This document shows positions 16,290-24,936 of a stretch of DNA of 64,000 nt, in pieces (within the stretch, counting starts at the first letter, position 1; each line of letters opens with the position of its first letter). The notes beneath the pieces were generated by a model that did not search any database, was not told where the DNA came from, and saw only the letters and a program-made list of their open reading frames with translations. The position numbers and the translations under genes were made by a program. The DNA is from Tissierella sp. P1 (GTDB lineage: Bacteria; Bacillota; Clostridia; Tissierellales; Tissierellaceae): NCBI RefSeq assembly GCF_002266425.1, contig NZ_NPMN01000001.1, positions 248,001 to 312,000 of the forward strand, given 5' to 3'.

Positions 16290-17648
16290 ATGGACATTAA
16301 GTATTTAAAGATAAGGGATATCGATATTTTTTCAATGATTTTTTCAGGACTTCTATACTTAGGTCTTGGGATAATATTTTTAACACAAAAGAATATCCTT
16401 ATGTTTGCAGTAAGAGGTCTATTAAACCTATTAGTGATACTCTTTGCCATTATAGCAATGTTTCAGCTTATAGGTTTCACACCTCTTAGAAAAAAACGAC
16501 TTACTGCTATATCAAGGTTATTTGGGTTTGCAGCTAATTTAGTAATGGCGTTAATCATTTACTTTAGCCCTGAAGAAGTAGTCTCAGTCCTTCCTATAGC
16601 CTTTGGAATTTATGCTTTTTTTAGCGGAATTGTTAGATTTTTGATTTATTTGCAATATAGGAAAAATAAAGTACCTAGAAGGATTTTTATTTTAGTAGGT
16701 GCAATTGTTTTAACCTTTTTTGGAATAATGATGGTTACTAAACCTTTAGCCTATCTTGTACCTCTTTCAAATCTAATAGGAACATTTTTTATATTCTATG
16801 GATTTACCTTTCTTATGGATGGATTATTGGAAGGACTTCCTTTAGAAACAAAGAACTCCTTTAAAAGAAGGTTTAGAATAAGTCTTCCTGTTTTTATGGT
16901 GGCTCTTATTCCCCATAAGATTTTAATGGAGATAAATAAGGCTTTTGAAACAGAAGAGTTGAGTCAGAAGGATCTAGTTTATTTCAAAGAAAATACTCCT
17001 TGTGATTTAGAGGTTTTCATCCATGTAGCAGAAAAAGGAACTTATGCCTTTGGCCATGTTGATATTTGGTTTGAAGGGAAGATTATGACCTATGGATGTT
17101 ATGATGAATCTACATTTAAGTTAGGCGGACTTATATCTGATGGGGTTTTAGTGGAAATTGAAGATAAAGAAAAATATATAGCCTTTTCTCAATCTCATTT
17201 AGGGAAGACCCTTTTTGGTTTTGGACTTAAATTGACAAAGGAGCAAAAAATAAGAGTTAGAGAGAAAATAGAGGAGATTCATGAGAACTTATATGAATGG
17301 AAGCCTAAAAGTAGAATAGATGAAGAAATGGGTATAAGACCTGAGAAACCATATAAAGATTATTCCAGCATACTATATGAAAACCTTAAAGGAAAGTTTT
17401 ATAAATTCATGAAAGGTCCTTTTAAAACTTATTTTGCTATGAACACAAATTGTGTTCTTCTGGCAGATACTATAGTTGGTCAAGCAGGAATAGATTTAGT
17501 GAAAATTCAAGGATTAATTTCTCCAGGAGCATATTTTGAGTATTTTAATAGAGAATTTTTAAGGAAGAATAGTTTTGTAGTATCAAGAACAATTTATTAT
17601 GATTTAGAAGGGCAGAGGAAAAGGAAGCTATCAGGAAGAAAATGGTGA
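16290..17648 (+). CDS. DUF308/HdeD-like membrane protein fused to a permuted papain-fold (NlpC/P60-like) domain
   Basis: 452 residues. The first ~185 form six hydrophobic helices with the spacing of HdeD/DUF308 proteins ('YLGLGIIFLTQKNILMFAVRGL', 'PIAFGIYAFFSGIVRFL'). After a linker, residues 230-440 are soluble: 'CDLEVFIHVAEKGTYAFGHVDIWFEG' carries a His and 'YFAMNTNCVLLADTIVG' a later Cys. This His-before-Cys order is that of circularly permuted NlpC/P60 (YiiX/YaeF/LRAT-like) enzymes, which cleave amide or lipid ester bonds. The domain reading is by motif, not search. The orientation suggests that the soluble domain is cytosolic. Start ATG 16290 follows GCAGGTGA. A terminator follows at 17712. 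Confidence 0.72.
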   Translation: MDIKYLKIRDIDIFSMIFSGLLYLGLGIIFLTQKNILMFAVRGLLNLLVILFAIIAMFQLIGFTPLRKKRLTAISRLFGFAANLVMALIIYFSPEEVVSVLPIAFGIYAFFSGIVRFLIYLQYRKNKVPRRIFILVGAIVLTFFGIMMVTKPLAYLVPLSNLIGTFFIFYGFTFLMDGLLEGLPLETKNSFKRRFRISLPVFMVALIPHKILMEINKAFETEELSQKDLVYFKENTPCDLEVFIHVAEKGTYAFGHVDIWFEGKIMTYGCYDESTFKLGGLISDGVLVEIEDKEKYIAFSQSHLGKTLFGFGLKLTKEQKIRVREKIEEIHENLYEWKPKSRIDEEMGIRPEKPYKDYSSILYENLKGKFYKFMKGPFKTYFAMNTNCVLLADTIVGQAGIDLVKIQGLISPGAYFEYFNREFLRKNSFVVSRTIYYDLEGQRKRKLSGRKW

Positions 17649-17711
17649 GGACCAATATTAAATTAATAGAAAAGATTATTCATCACAGATGATGAATAAA
17701 CGGGAATGTAA

Positions 17712-17741
17712 AAGGGATGTAAAACATCCCTTATTTTTTTT
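17712..17741 (+). terminator. Terminator after the DUF308 fusion gene
   Basis: AAGGGATGT/ACATCCCTT hairpin followed by ATTTTTTTT. Confidence 0.85.
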
Positions 17742-17933
17742 GAAACTCTAAAAAACTGAGAATATTCAATAACTTCTAAATGGCATGAAAATTGCAACAA
17801 TAATTGATGTAATTAAATAAAGATACATTCAGTTATAGGGAAGCTTTTCTATCAATTGCTTTGGAGAGTAGGATTTGCTTTATGAATTTAATGTCCCATA
17901 TGAGGGCAAGTATACTAATAAGGAGATGATCTG

Positions 17934-18875
17934 TTGAGAGACTATATAATCAGGCGATTAATTATTGGAGTATTTCTTGTGTTTGTAGTAACAGTGCTGG
18001 TATTTAGCATGCTTCATCTTATGCCAGGAGATCCCATTGATCTGCTAGTTGACAGAAAAGTTCCACCCGAGCGACGTCAGGCAATGAAAGCCGAGTTTGG
18101 ACTTGATCGTCCTTTATCCGAACAATATTGGAAATGGATAAAAGGTATAGTTACCAAAATGGACTTTGGAATTTCACTTAGGAATAGACAGCCAGTATGG
18201 GAAATGATGAAAATGCGAATTCCCATAAGCCTTAAGCTATGCGGTTGGATTCTCCTAATGGAAATACTAATAGCGGTACCTTTAGGTCTATTTTGTGCTT
18301 ATAAAAAGGATACATTTATTGATAGGATTATAGTGAATATTACACTTTTGCTAACTGCCGTTCCTGGATTTTGGATTTCAGTTTTGTTAATACTTGTATT
18401 CGGTGTAAAGCTAAAATGGTTTCCTCTTAGTGGATATGAAACATCAAAGCATTTTATACTTCCTATTGCTAGTGGTGTTATAGGAAGTTTGGCAGGTACT
18501 ATACGTCTTACTAAGAGTGAAGTTTTGGATGTTTTTCGTGAAAAATATGTACTTACAGCTTATGCGAAAGGATTGTCAGAACGTAGGGTAATGATAAAAC
18601 ACGTGCTTCGCAATGCTTTGATACTTATAACTGTTTTAGTATTTATGTCTATTCCTTGGTTGATTTCTGGTGCAGTTATAACTGAGAGAATTTTTGCCAT
18701 ACCAGGTATGGGAAGTTTAATGATAAATTCTATTGTTCAGCAGGATTATGCTGTTGTACAGGGTTGTGTTCTAGTGATTTCATTGCTTACTGTTATATCT
18801 AATATAATTAGTGATATTATTATAGGATTATTAGATCCAAGAATAAGAGTTTCGATTTCGGGAGGTGATCGTTAA
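17934..18875 (+). CDS. Oligopeptide/dipeptide ABC transporter permease (DppB/OppB type)
   Basis: A 313-residue inner-membrane permease with six helices. The N-terminal 'YIIRRLIIGVFLVFVVTVLVFSMLHLMPGDPI' is the classic OppB/DppB signature, and the EAA loop for ATPase contact is 'TAYAKGLSERRVMIKHVLRNALI'. It starts at TTG 17934 behind AAGGAGA. It is the first gene of a five-gene peptide (or nickel/sugar-peptide) importer operon; its stop overlaps the next start (TAATG). The 285-nt gap upstream (17649-17933) has a terminator and no clear operator. Confidence 0.92.
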   Translation: MRDYIIRRLIIGVFLVFVVTVLVFSMLHLMPGDPIDLLVDRKVPPERRQAMKAEFGLDRPLSEQYWKWIKGIVTKMDFGISLRNRQPVWEMMKMRIPISLKLCGWILLMEILIAVPLGLFCAYKKDTFIDRIIVNITLLLTAVPGFWISVLLILVFGVKLKWFPLSGYETSKHFILPIASGVIGSLAGTIRLTKSEVLDVFREKYVLTAYAKGLSERRVMIKHVLRNALILITVLVFMSIPWLISGAVITERIFAIPGMGSLMINSIVQQDYAVVQGCVLVISLLTVISNIISDIIIGLLDPRIRVSISGGDR

Positions 18876-19723
18876 TGAATAGTAGTCCAGCAAAGGAGTT
18901 TTTTCAATCAAGTTGGAAAAATATTAATTTTATGGTAGGTATTATAATCCTTATTAGTGTAGTCATATTGGCTATTTTCGCAGAAGAGATAGCTCCTTTT
19001 CCTTTTGATGAGGCTCATAAGGAGGCAGTACTTCAAGGGCCTAGTAGAACCTATTGGTTTGGCACAGATGATTTTGGACGGGATATGTTTAGCCGTATCA
19101 TTAATGGAACGCGTATAACCCTAAAGGTTGCACTTCTGGGTGCGGCCATTCAGCTTACTCTTGGAGTGACTATAGGTCTTATAAGTGGGTTTTTTGGAGG
19201 AATAGTTGATAAGATATTGATGTTCATAGTGGATGTTACTTGGTGTATACCAGGCACCATATTAGCATTGGCAGTTGTAACAGTCCTAGGTAAAGGTCTC
19301 ACAAACTCTATTATAGCTATATCTCTCGTGAATTGGGCTAGTTATGCAAGGACTGTGCGTGCTAAGACTATGGCATTAAAAAACATGGCATTTATAGAAA
19401 CTGGTATAGCTTTTGGTGAAAAACCAATGGCCTTGATGTTTAGATATATATTGCCTAATGTCATTCCGTCACTTATAGTTTTGGTGTCCATGAATCTTCC
19501 AGGAACTATAATGTCCACTACAACTTTGAGTTTTCTAGGACTTGGATCTCAGCCACCATCTCCTGACTGGGGTCTTGCCATTGCTCAAGGTATGAAATAC
19601 ATTAATCGTGCACAATGGATGAGCATCTTCCCAGGAATTGCACTAGTATATACAGTGTTAGGATTTAATCTATTGGGAGAGGGATTACGTGACTTGCTTG
19701 ATCCGCGTCTCAATTCCCAATAA
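18875..19723 (+). CDS. Oligopeptide/dipeptide ABC transporter permease (DppC/OppC type)
   Basis: A 282-residue partner permease. An N-terminal anchor helix (about 17-36) is followed by 'FGTDDFGRDMFSRIINGTRITLKVAL', the OppC/DppC hallmark. The EAA loop is 'FIETGIAFGEKPMALMFRYILPNVI', and 'TTTLSFLGLGSQPPSPDWG' near the C-terminus is also conserved. The start overlaps the upstream stop by one base, so translation is coupled. It forms a heterodimeric channel with the preceding permease. Confidence 0.92.
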   Translation: MNSSPAKEFFQSSWKNINFMVGIIILISVVILAIFAEEIAPFPFDEAHKEAVLQGPSRTYWFGTDDFGRDMFSRIINGTRITLKVALLGAAIQLTLGVTIGLISGFFGGIVDKILMFIVDVTWCIPGTILALAVVTVLGKGLTNSIIAISLVNWASYARTVRAKTMALKNMAFIETGIAFGEKPMALMFRYILPNVIPSLIVLVSMNLPGTIMSTTTLSFLGLGSQPPSPDWGLAIAQGMKYINRAQWMSIFPGIALVYTVLGFNLLGEGLRDLLDPRLNSQ

Positions 19724-19736
19724 GGAGGTATAAGAA

Positions 19737-20707
19737 ATGAGTGAAGAATTATTAAGGCTAGATAATCTTAGTATAGAATACAAGGTTAGGGGGGGATATC
19801 TTTCCGCTGTAAAGGATGTTAATTTGACAATAAATCGTGGCGAAATCTTTGCGATTGTAGGTGAGTCTGGCTGCGGGAAATCTACAATTGCACATAGCAT
19901 AATGAGATTGCTTCCTGATCATAATGAGCGCATAAGTGGAGGTATATATTTTAAGGGAGAAAAGCTAAATGACATGACTGACAATCAGATGGAAAAAATT
20001 CGTGGGAAGCACATTGGCATGATATTTCAAAATCCATTAGATTCTCTTAATCCTGTATATACTACAGGAGCACAGGTGGCTGAGGCTATATATATGGACA
20101 ATAAAAATCGTCTAGAAGTTTGGGAGCAGGTGGTGAAACTCTATCGAGATGTAAAGATGCCGGATGCTGAAAAACGTGTTCATAGTTTTCCTCATGAGCT
20201 TTCGGGAGGAATGCGTCAAAGGGTAATGATTGCTATGATGCTTTCACGAAATCCAGAACTTTTAATAGCAGATGAGCCTACAACGGCTCTAGATGTTACT
20301 ATAGAAGCGCAAATACTTCAAATAATTGAGGAATTAAAAAAGAAATTTTCTACATCTATAATGCTTATAACCCATAACTTTGGCTTAGTTGCCGAGGTTG
20401 CAGATAGGATAGGAGTTATGTATGCCGGGGAGATAGTAGAGCAAGGAGATGTATTTCAGATATTTGAAAATCCAATGCATCCCTATACACGACTTTTGAT
20501 GAAGCATTACCTCGTAAGACCAAGTTTCAGGGAAGGCTTCAAACCATAGATGGAGCAGTACCTAGACTTACAGATGTAAAGCCAGGCTGTCGCTTTGCTA
20601 ACAGATGTCCTCTGGCAAAGGATATATGTTTCAGTGTTGACCCACAGACTAGAAATGTCAGCAAAGATCACTTTTTCCGCTGTCATTTCGGAGAGGAGGC
20701 CCTTTAA
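19737..20707 (+). pseudogene. Oligopeptide ABC transporter ATPase (DppD/OppD type), frameshifted near the C-terminus
   Basis: The nucleotide-binding domain is complete: Walker A GESGCGKST, Q-loop, signature LSGGMRQRV, Walker B LLIADEPTTALD, H-loop ITHN. The frame then breaks at 20502-20505, after 'HPYTRLLMK'; restoring one G gives 'KALPRKTKFQGRLQ...GCRFANRCPLAKDIC...FFRCHFGEEAL', the normal oligo-HPY C-terminal domain with its cysteines, ending TAA 20705-20707 and overlapping the next ATG (TAATG), exactly as at the other junction of this operon. That fit makes a one-base sequencing error, or a very recent mutation, the likely explanation. The conceptual length is 323 residues; unrepaired, the protein would stop at 20549 (270 residues). 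Confidence 0.88.
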
Positions 20708-21723
20708 TGAATAAAGCTGTGAATGTTTGTACTAATACTAAGGAACCGATGATAGTTATTGAGGGGTTGAAGAAGTATTTCACAATATCAGAGGGGATCT
20801 TCGGCAGAAAAAAACAGATGGTTAAAGCTGTTGATGATATTAGTTTAACTATTAATAAGGGAGAAATAGTGGGAATTGTTGGAGAATCTGGTAGCGGGAA
20901 GACCACCCTTGCTAGGGTAATACTTAATCTCACTAGGCCGACGGAAGGTTCAGTTATGGTAGATGGTATAGATATGAGATGTGCTACTAAGGAAGAAGAA
21001 AAGCGTCTTCGAACAGATGTAGCTGTAGTATTTCAAGACCCAGCATCAAATCTTAATCCTAGGCAAACAGTTGCAAGTTCCATTATGCGACCTATGATAT
21101 TACATGGGAAATCTAAGAAGGAAGCTATGGAGAAGGCTAATGAGGCACTTGATATGGTAAAAATGGATAGAAGGTATCTTAATAGTTATCCTCATCAACT
21201 TTCCGGGGGACAACTTCAACGCATAGCCATTGCTCGTGCCTTAGTTCTCAAACCAAAGATAATGATTTTGGATGAACCTACATCAGCTCTTGATATTTCA
21301 GTTCAGGCACAGATACTCAATTTACTTTTGGATTTGCAGGAGGACATGGGGTTGACATATGTGGTGATAACTCATGACCTTAATGTTATACGATATATAA
21401 GTGATAGAGTTGCAGTTATGTATCTAGGAAAGCTAGTAGAATTCGGTCCTACAAGTGAGGTAGTGGATAAATCTAAGCATCCTTATACTAATGGACTTAT
21501 GGCGGCATCACCCATACTTGACCCTAAGCTTAGGGGAGAGAAAAAAGAGCTAATGGGAGGGGATCCAGGTAGTCTCATAAATTTGCCAGATGGCTGTCGT
21601 TTCAGTTCACGCTGTAGGCAAGTCACTGATCGTTGTAAAAATATGACCCCTAGGAATTATAATATTAACTCTAATCATCAAGTATCTTGTTTCATTTACG
21701 AAGGACAAATGGAAAGTATTTAA
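20707..21723 (+). CDS. Oligopeptide ABC transporter ATPase (DppF/OppF type)
   Basis: A 338-residue ATPase pairing with the preceding one. It has Walker A GESGSGKTT (about 61-69), signature LSGGQLQRIAIARAL, Walker B IMILDEPTSALD, H-loop ITHDL, and the C-terminal oligo-HPY extension ('HPYTNGLMAASP ... GCRFSSRCRQVTDRC'). The segment 'EGIFGRKKQMVKAVDDISLTI' near the N-terminus is typical of OppF/DppF. The start overlaps the repaired stop of the upstream ATPase. It is the last transporter gene before a 137-nt gap and the binding protein. Confidence 0.92.
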   Translation: MNKAVNVCTNTKEPMIVIEGLKKYFTISEGIFGRKKQMVKAVDDISLTINKGEIVGIVGESGSGKTTLARVILNLTRPTEGSVMVDGIDMRCATKEEEKRLRTDVAVVFQDPASNLNPRQTVASSIMRPMILHGKSKKEAMEKANEALDMVKMDRRYLNSYPHQLSGGQLQRIAIARALVLKPKIMILDEPTSALDISVQAQILNLLLDLQEDMGLTYVVITHDLNVIRYISDRVAVMYLGKLVEFGPTSEVVDKSKHPYTNGLMAASPILDPKLRGEKKELMGGDPGSLINLPDGCRFSSRCRQVTDRCKNMTPRNYNINSNHQVSCFIYEGQMESI

Positions 21724-21860
21724 TTTTATTACTTTAGTAAATTCAGATAGTTATTCTTGATCGAATTATAATTTTCTAGTTAAATGCTGGATGATTATAT
21801 ATTTAGGACCAAATGCTAATGCGTTATGTCTGAGATTATTATATAAGGAGGAACAAAGAA

Positions 21861-23480
21861 ATGAAAAAGAGATTTTTAGTTCTGTTAATGGTCATGATTA
21901 TGGTAATTAGTGCTGCTGGATGCTCTAAGGAGCCAGCTTCTAATGGTGAATCCAAGGATACTTTATCGGGAGAGCCAATTGGACGCAAGACATTAACTCT
22001 GCATGATAGCGAATGGATGGGAACTGACTTATTCCGTTGCTCTAGCTGGTATACTTCCCAAAACCTGGTTTCAGATACTTTCTTGATTCAAGATCCTAAG
22101 GATCCATCTAAGCTCCTTCCAAATATATGCTCTGATTATAAGGTAAGTGAGGATGGAATGAGTTTCCGTTTGACATTTCCAGAAGGCATGAAATTTGCTG
22201 ATGGCACTCCTTTAGGACCTGAGGATTTTATTGCATCAATTGAATATGGGCTTGAGGATAGAGATGGTGACGGAGAACCTGACTCAGATTGGGGCTATGG
22301 ATATAGTAATATTAAATCCATGGAGGTAGATGGTCGTGATGTCATTTGCTATCTTAGTGAGTATCGATCTGACCTAGAATATTTTCTTACACAACCTTTT
22401 ATGGGAATTATAAGTAAAAAGCAGCTTGAATCAATGTCTCGTGACGAACTTCTCTGGGGTGCCCTTCCATATGGTCAGTTTTATGTTGATGAGTTTATTC
22501 CTGGTTCCCACGTTATACTTAAGCCTAATCCTTATTACATGACTTCCAATCCATTGGTGGAGAATAAGGGAGCCTCTAGGCTTGAATCTATAACTGTTAA
22601 GATGGCGGATGTAGAAGCATTTACTCTCAATACCGGTATAAAAGAAGGAGATATTGATATATTAACGGGTATCAATATGGAGCAATATGCTGAGCTTTCA
22701 GGAGCTGATGATATAATGATATTAGATGTTACTTTCCCTAATATTGAATATTTTGAGCTTAATCAGGATAGCAAGCATCTTAGTGATATTCGCGTCCGTA
22801 AGGCTATTATGAAAGCTCTTGATCGAGATGCTATGGAGGTTATGTGCCAAGGTTCATTTAAGCCTGAGTATGCTATGATTACATCTGTTATGCAAAATTA
22901 TAGTCAAAGGGCTGAAGAATATTTCAAAAAAAATCTTTCTAATGATGTAGAAGGTGCAAAGGCTCTATTAGCTGAAGCAGGATATACAATAAATAGTGAC
23001 GGATTCCTTTATAAAGACGGTGAAAAACTTAGCTTTAATTTCCTTGCCCGTTCTTCGGGAACAAGCGTTACCGTTGCACAGGAATTACAGCTTCAACTTA
23101 AAGAGATCGGTATAGACATGAGTATTGAGACTATTGACTGGAACTATATATATGAGAAAATAAATGCAGATGATTATGATGCTGGAATAGAAGTGCTTCA
23201 ATGGGGAGAGCCAATTCTTATCTTAAACTATTGCTACTATGACCTTAATAGCAAATCTAAGGAAGGATTCCAAGCATACAAGGATTTGGTAAATCAATGT
23301 GTAAATGAGCCAGACTCTGATAAACGTACTCAATTGATTTCTGATATTCAGATGAGTATATTTGAGGATTGTGCAATGGTTCCACTTTATTCCGATGTAG
23401 AATACTGTGCTTATCGAAATGATATTGAGGGCCTTCTTGTTACAGAGAATGGCAGTATTTATTATAACGATATAAAGTAA
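21861..23480 (+). CDS. Peptide ABC transporter substrate-binding lipoprotein (OppA/DppA family)
   Basis: A 539-residue extracellular binding protein. The lipoprotein signal ends 'MIMVISAAGCSKEP' with lipobox AAGC (Cys21). SBP family 5 motifs include 'GMSFRLTFPEGMKFADGTPLGPEDFIASIEYGL' and 'SDIRVRKAIMKALDRDAM'. The charged residues in the N-terminal lobe and the neighbouring DppBCDF-like genes suggest short-peptide uptake, although nickel or oligosaccharide ligands also occur in the family. The ribosome binding site is AAGGAGG. The position after the transporter genes with its own gap allows extra expression. It is followed by a hairpin at 23508. Confidence 0.92.
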   Translation: MKKRFLVLLMVMIMVISAAGCSKEPASNGESKDTLSGEPIGRKTLTLHDSEWMGTDLFRCSSWYTSQNLVSDTFLIQDPKDPSKLLPNICSDYKVSEDGMSFRLTFPEGMKFADGTPLGPEDFIASIEYGLEDRDGDGEPDSDWGYGYSNIKSMEVDGRDVICYLSEYRSDLEYFLTQPFMGIISKKQLESMSRDELLWGALPYGQFYVDEFIPGSHVILKPNPYYMTSNPLVENKGASRLESITVKMADVEAFTLNTGIKEGDIDILTGINMEQYAELSGADDIMILDVTFPNIEYFELNQDSKHLSDIRVRKAIMKALDRDAMEVMCQGSFKPEYAMITSVMQNYSQRAEEYFKKNLSNDVEGAKALLAEAGYTINSDGFLYKDGEKLSFNFLARSSGTSVTVAQELQLQLKEIGIDMSIETIDWNYIYEKINADDYDAGIEVLQWGEPILILNYCYYDLNSKSKEGFQAYKDLVNQCVNEPDSDKRTQLISDIQMSIFEDCAMVPLYSDVEYCAYRNDIEGLLVTENGSIYYNDIK

Positions 23481-23507
23481 GATGATTTTTTAAAGCAGTG
23501 ACGAAGA

Positions 23508-23555
23508 GGTAAGGAGTGATATTTATATTTGAGATTACTCCTTTACCTTTATTAT
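23508..23555 (+). terminator. Terminator of the peptide transporter operon
   Basis: AGGTAAGGAGT (23509-23519) pairs with ACTCCTTTACCT (one bulge) across a 19-nt loop, followed by TTATTATTAT. Confidence 0.65.
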
Positions 23556-23591
23556 TATATTTCTATAATATGAAAAAACAAGGAGGCTTTT

Positions 23592-24434
23592 ATGAATAAG
23601 TTATCATTAGAATCGAGAATCAATGCTGAGGTTTATAATTTTAGTGGAAGAATAGGATTATATGCAAATGATTTTAAAGGAAATATAATAGAGATTAATT
23701 CAGATGATAAATTTGAAACAGCTAGTACTATTAAAGTTTTTGTATTAGCAGAATTATATAAGCAAATACATGAAAATAAAATAAATCCTCATAAAATTTT
23801 AAAATATGAAAAGGAAAATTATGTTGTAGGAAGCGGGATATTAAGAGACTTAGACTATGGAGTAGAGATGACAGCTAAGAGTTTTGCAACTCTTATGATT
23901 ATAATTAGTGATAATATTGCGACTAATGTTTTAATAGATTTACTAGGAATAGATAATATAAATAATACCTGTGCAGATTTAGGTTTAAAGGATACTATCC
24001 TCCACAATAAAATAGATTTTGAAAAATACAGTAAGCTAGGAACTACTACTCCAAGAGATTATGGAAGATTTTTTGAGTTGTTATATAAAAAAGAATTGTG
24101 GAGTAAAGAAGTTAGTGAGGAAATGATCGACATATTAAAAAAACAACATTATAATACAATCTTAACAAGGGATTTGCCCCAGTACTTCTTAGATTCAGAA
24201 AATACTGGTGATGAAGAGTTAATTTCTATTGCTTCAAAGAGTGGTAGCATGGATGCCTGTAGAAATGATGGTGGAATAGTATATACACCTTATGGCGGTT
24301 ATGTTATATCTTTATTTACAAAGGACTTTGTTGATAATTTATATTATAATGACCATGAATCCTATAGATTTGGCGGAAAAGTAAGTAGATTAATGTTTGA
24401 CCAATATATATCATTAGAAGGCCGTTTCAAATAG
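23592..24434 (+). CDS. Class A beta-lactamase-like serine hydrolase, cytosolic
   Basis: 280 residues with the penicillin-recognising fold. The SxxK nucleophile motif is Ser45-Thr-Ile-Lys48 in 'ETASTIKVFVLAEL', SDN is at 106-108 ('IIISDNIATNVL'), and KSG at 216-218 ('SIASKSGSMDACRND') replaces KTG. No signal peptide is present, and the omega-loop glutamate motif (ExxLN) of true class A beta-lactamases is not found, so deacylation of penicillins is doubtful. A peptidase or esterase role is more likely, perhaps on peptides brought in by the adjacent importer. The ribosome binding site is AAGGAGG. It is separated from the transporter by a terminator. Confidence 0.82.
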   Translation: MNKLSLESRINAEVYNFSGRIGLYANDFKGNIIEINSDDKFETASTIKVFVLAELYKQIHENKINPHKILKYEKENYVVGSGILRDLDYGVEMTAKSFATLMIIISDNIATNVLIDLLGIDNINNTCADLGLKDTILHNKIDFEKYSKLGTTTPRDYGRFFELLYKKELWSKEVSEEMIDILKKQHYNTILTRDLPQYFLDSENTGDEELISIASKSGSMDACRNDGGIVYTPYGGYVISLFTKDFVDNLYYNDHESYRFGGKVSRLMFDQYISLEGRFK

Positions 24435-24568
24435 ACAAAAGGTATCAGCGATTTTACCATATTGGCTAACTAGCAAAAACATATTTTGGTATAGATACGG
24501 ATTGTATTTTGTTAGAAAATGTTACAGATGATTAGACAGGAATAGACTTAATGAAGTTCAATAAATAT

Positions 24569-24630
24569 AAATTCCCTGTAGTATTTGCAAGCTAACTTTT
24601 GTAAGTATTTCTGGGAATTTTATTTTATGC
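24569..24630 (+). terminator. Hairpin with T-rich tail in the 24435-24771 gap
   Basis: AAATTCCC (24569-24576) pairs with GGGAATTT (24613-24620) around a long loop, followed by TATTTTATG. It could terminate the hydrolase transcript. The rest of the gap shows only a weak promoter-like TATAAT at 24683-24688, which would serve the leader peptide. Confidence 0.4.
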
Positions 24631-24771
24631 CATTAGATTTTTTTATTAATTATCAAAATACTTGTAATCCGTTGAAAATGAGTATAATCTATAGTTGAAA
24701 CATTATATATTAACAGTAATAAAACTTCTTATTAATCTATTGAGAAATTTAACCATACGGAGGTGATTCTA

Positions 24772-24870
24772 ATGGCAATAAATTTTGGCATTACGCTGGG
24801 CGCACTCCATGCAAAGTCTATTGATAAACAGACTGCGAGCTTTGCATGGAGGTTAGATGTCGCTCTGTAA
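24772..24870 (+). CDS. Putative regulatory leader peptide (32 residues) upstream of an RNA methyltransferase
   Basis: A 33-codon frame begins with ATG 24772 behind an excellent ribosome binding site (CGGAGGTGA, 24758-24766) and ends TAA 24868-24870, 66 nt before the methyltransferase start. The peptide (MAINFGITLGALHAK...) has no domain. The frame contains both arms of a 12-bp inverted repeat, and a third copy of the arm lies between it and the next gene. This layout matches ribosome-stalling leader peptides of erm/cfr-type methyltransferase genes; the peptide itself is not one of the known ErmL types. Confidence 0.6.
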   Translation: MAINFGITLGALHAKSIDKQTASFAWRLDVAL

Positions 24871-24927
24871 TATAATTCTGTTTATTATTTAGGCTTTGCA
24901 TCCTTAAAAATCATAATATTTAAGGAG
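24805..24927 (+). promoter_or_regulatory. Candidate translational attenuator of the methyltransferase gene
   Basis: Segment 1, CTCCATGCAAAG (24805-24816), pairs perfectly with segment 2, CTTTGCATGGAG (24840-24851). Segment 3, AGGCTTTGCAT (24891-24901), can instead pair with ATGCAAAGTCT (24809-24819) over 11 bp with one G-U. Directly after, CCTTAAA (24902-24908) can pair with TTTAAGG (24919-24925), masking the ribosome binding site TAAGGAG (24921-24927). The alternatives 1:2 and 1:3 exclude each other, as in ribosome-controlled attenuators. Pairings are seen in the sequence; the switch is inferred. Confidence 0.6.
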
Positions 24928-24936
24928 CGGGTCTAT

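Noticed and set aside
23592-24434. Beta-lactam resistance gene
   Set aside because: No signal peptide and no omega-loop glutamate motif; described only as beta-lactamase-like.
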